From Todiramphus chloris collaris (lineage: Eukaryota > Chordata > Aves > Coraciiformes > Alcedinidae): a stretch of DNA of 64,000 nucleotides. Below, one piece after another: positions 63,640 to 64,000 of the stretch; the first letter of the stretch is position 1; every line of letters begins with the position of its first letter. The notes beneath the pieces were generated by a model. That model did not search any database and was not told where the DNA came from. It worked only from the letters and a program-made list of their open reading frames with translations. Location: assembly GCA_025345505.1 (NCBI GenBank), contig JANVCC010000040.1, forward strand, positions 13,484,023-13,548,022, given 5' to 3'. A program made the position numbers and the translations under genes.

Positions 63640-64000
63640 AAAAATTAAAAGCATCCCTCCCAGTTACCAAGACGGCAAGAGCAGAAATTGTATCTAGATG
63701 TCAGAGCTTTAAACTTGTGGTCAATCCACAGGTCTACCATTATGCAGTGATCAATCTCTTGATTACAAAGCCAATCAAGAACAATTTATGAATATGAATC
63801 TTTTTGTATATATTCAGTCTTTCAGCTGAATACCTCATCTTCTTTGGTACTTTGTCTCACTTCTGAAAGAGGCTGTTGTCACACATTTCATTGGTATTGT
63901 AAGCAGCACACAAAATCATTGTTTACCATCCCCACAGTTTTCTTGGCTCCAGTTTGTGGTGTTTCTCTGCTCCTTAAATACTTTAAAATCCTTTAGCTGA

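Larger units (their letters stand above)
54395..64000. other. Noncoding region, right flank
   Basis: About 9.6 kb with no recognised gene. It holds A15 and G11 runs, a GT-rich tract with a quadruplex motif, a possible MIR scrap at 56.0 kb and a (TA)n tract at 63.6 kb. The longest frames (58.5-58.9 and 63.4-63.8 kb, plus strand) have no recognisable domain. Confidence 0.65.

Noticed and set aside
1-64000. tRNA, 5S, U6, 7SK and Y RNA genes; CRISPR arrays
   Set aside because: No tRNA box A/box B pair, no U6 or other Pol III RNA core and no regularly spaced repeat array was seen on either strand by eye.

Overview
This window looks like a stretch of bird nuclear genome: AT-rich, with very little protein-coding sequence and long gene-free spacers. 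The avian assignment rests on two repeat families I recognise. One is a 5'-truncated CR1 LINE on the minus strand (about 15.06-16.62 kb), with two older CR1 3' fragments on the plus strand (about 23.35 and 27.7-28.15 kb). The other is a solo LTR of the abundant avian ERVL-type family (53,826-54,389), bounded by an exact 5-bp target duplication. I cannot name the species or chromosome.

Layout. 1-15.06 kb: unique noncoding sequence with short simple repeats and several weak exon-like segments on the minus strand. 15.06-16.62 kb: the CR1 copy, whose reverse transcriptase is broken by frameshifts and stops. 16.6-36.46 kb: noncoding sequence with two older CR1 scraps, a (TA)n(CA)n microsatellite, G/C and A/T homopolymers, and an AATAAA plus A19 signature that may mark a retrocopy end. 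36,463-36,562: an assembly gap of exactly 100 N. 36.56-46.8 kb: noncoding, with a 21-C run and two closely spaced exon-like segments near 44.5 kb. About 46.85-47.48 kb: a CpG-rich island, the only clear GC-rich block, and the best promoter candidate. 47.7-48.3 kb: a 193-codon open frame of unknown meaning. 49.63-49.77 kb: a degenerate MIR/CORE-SINE-like element. 53.83-54.39 kb: the solo LTR. The rest to 64 kb is noncoding.

No complete host gene can be supported. Most open frames are chance frames in AT-rich or repeat sequence. A minus-strand transcript starting in the CpG island and running towards low coordinates would join several exon-like segments with good splice sites. Such segments also arise by chance in 64 kb, so they are given as low-confidence candidates. 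I see no tRNA, rRNA or snRNA gene, no CRISPR array, and no convincing previously undescribed system.
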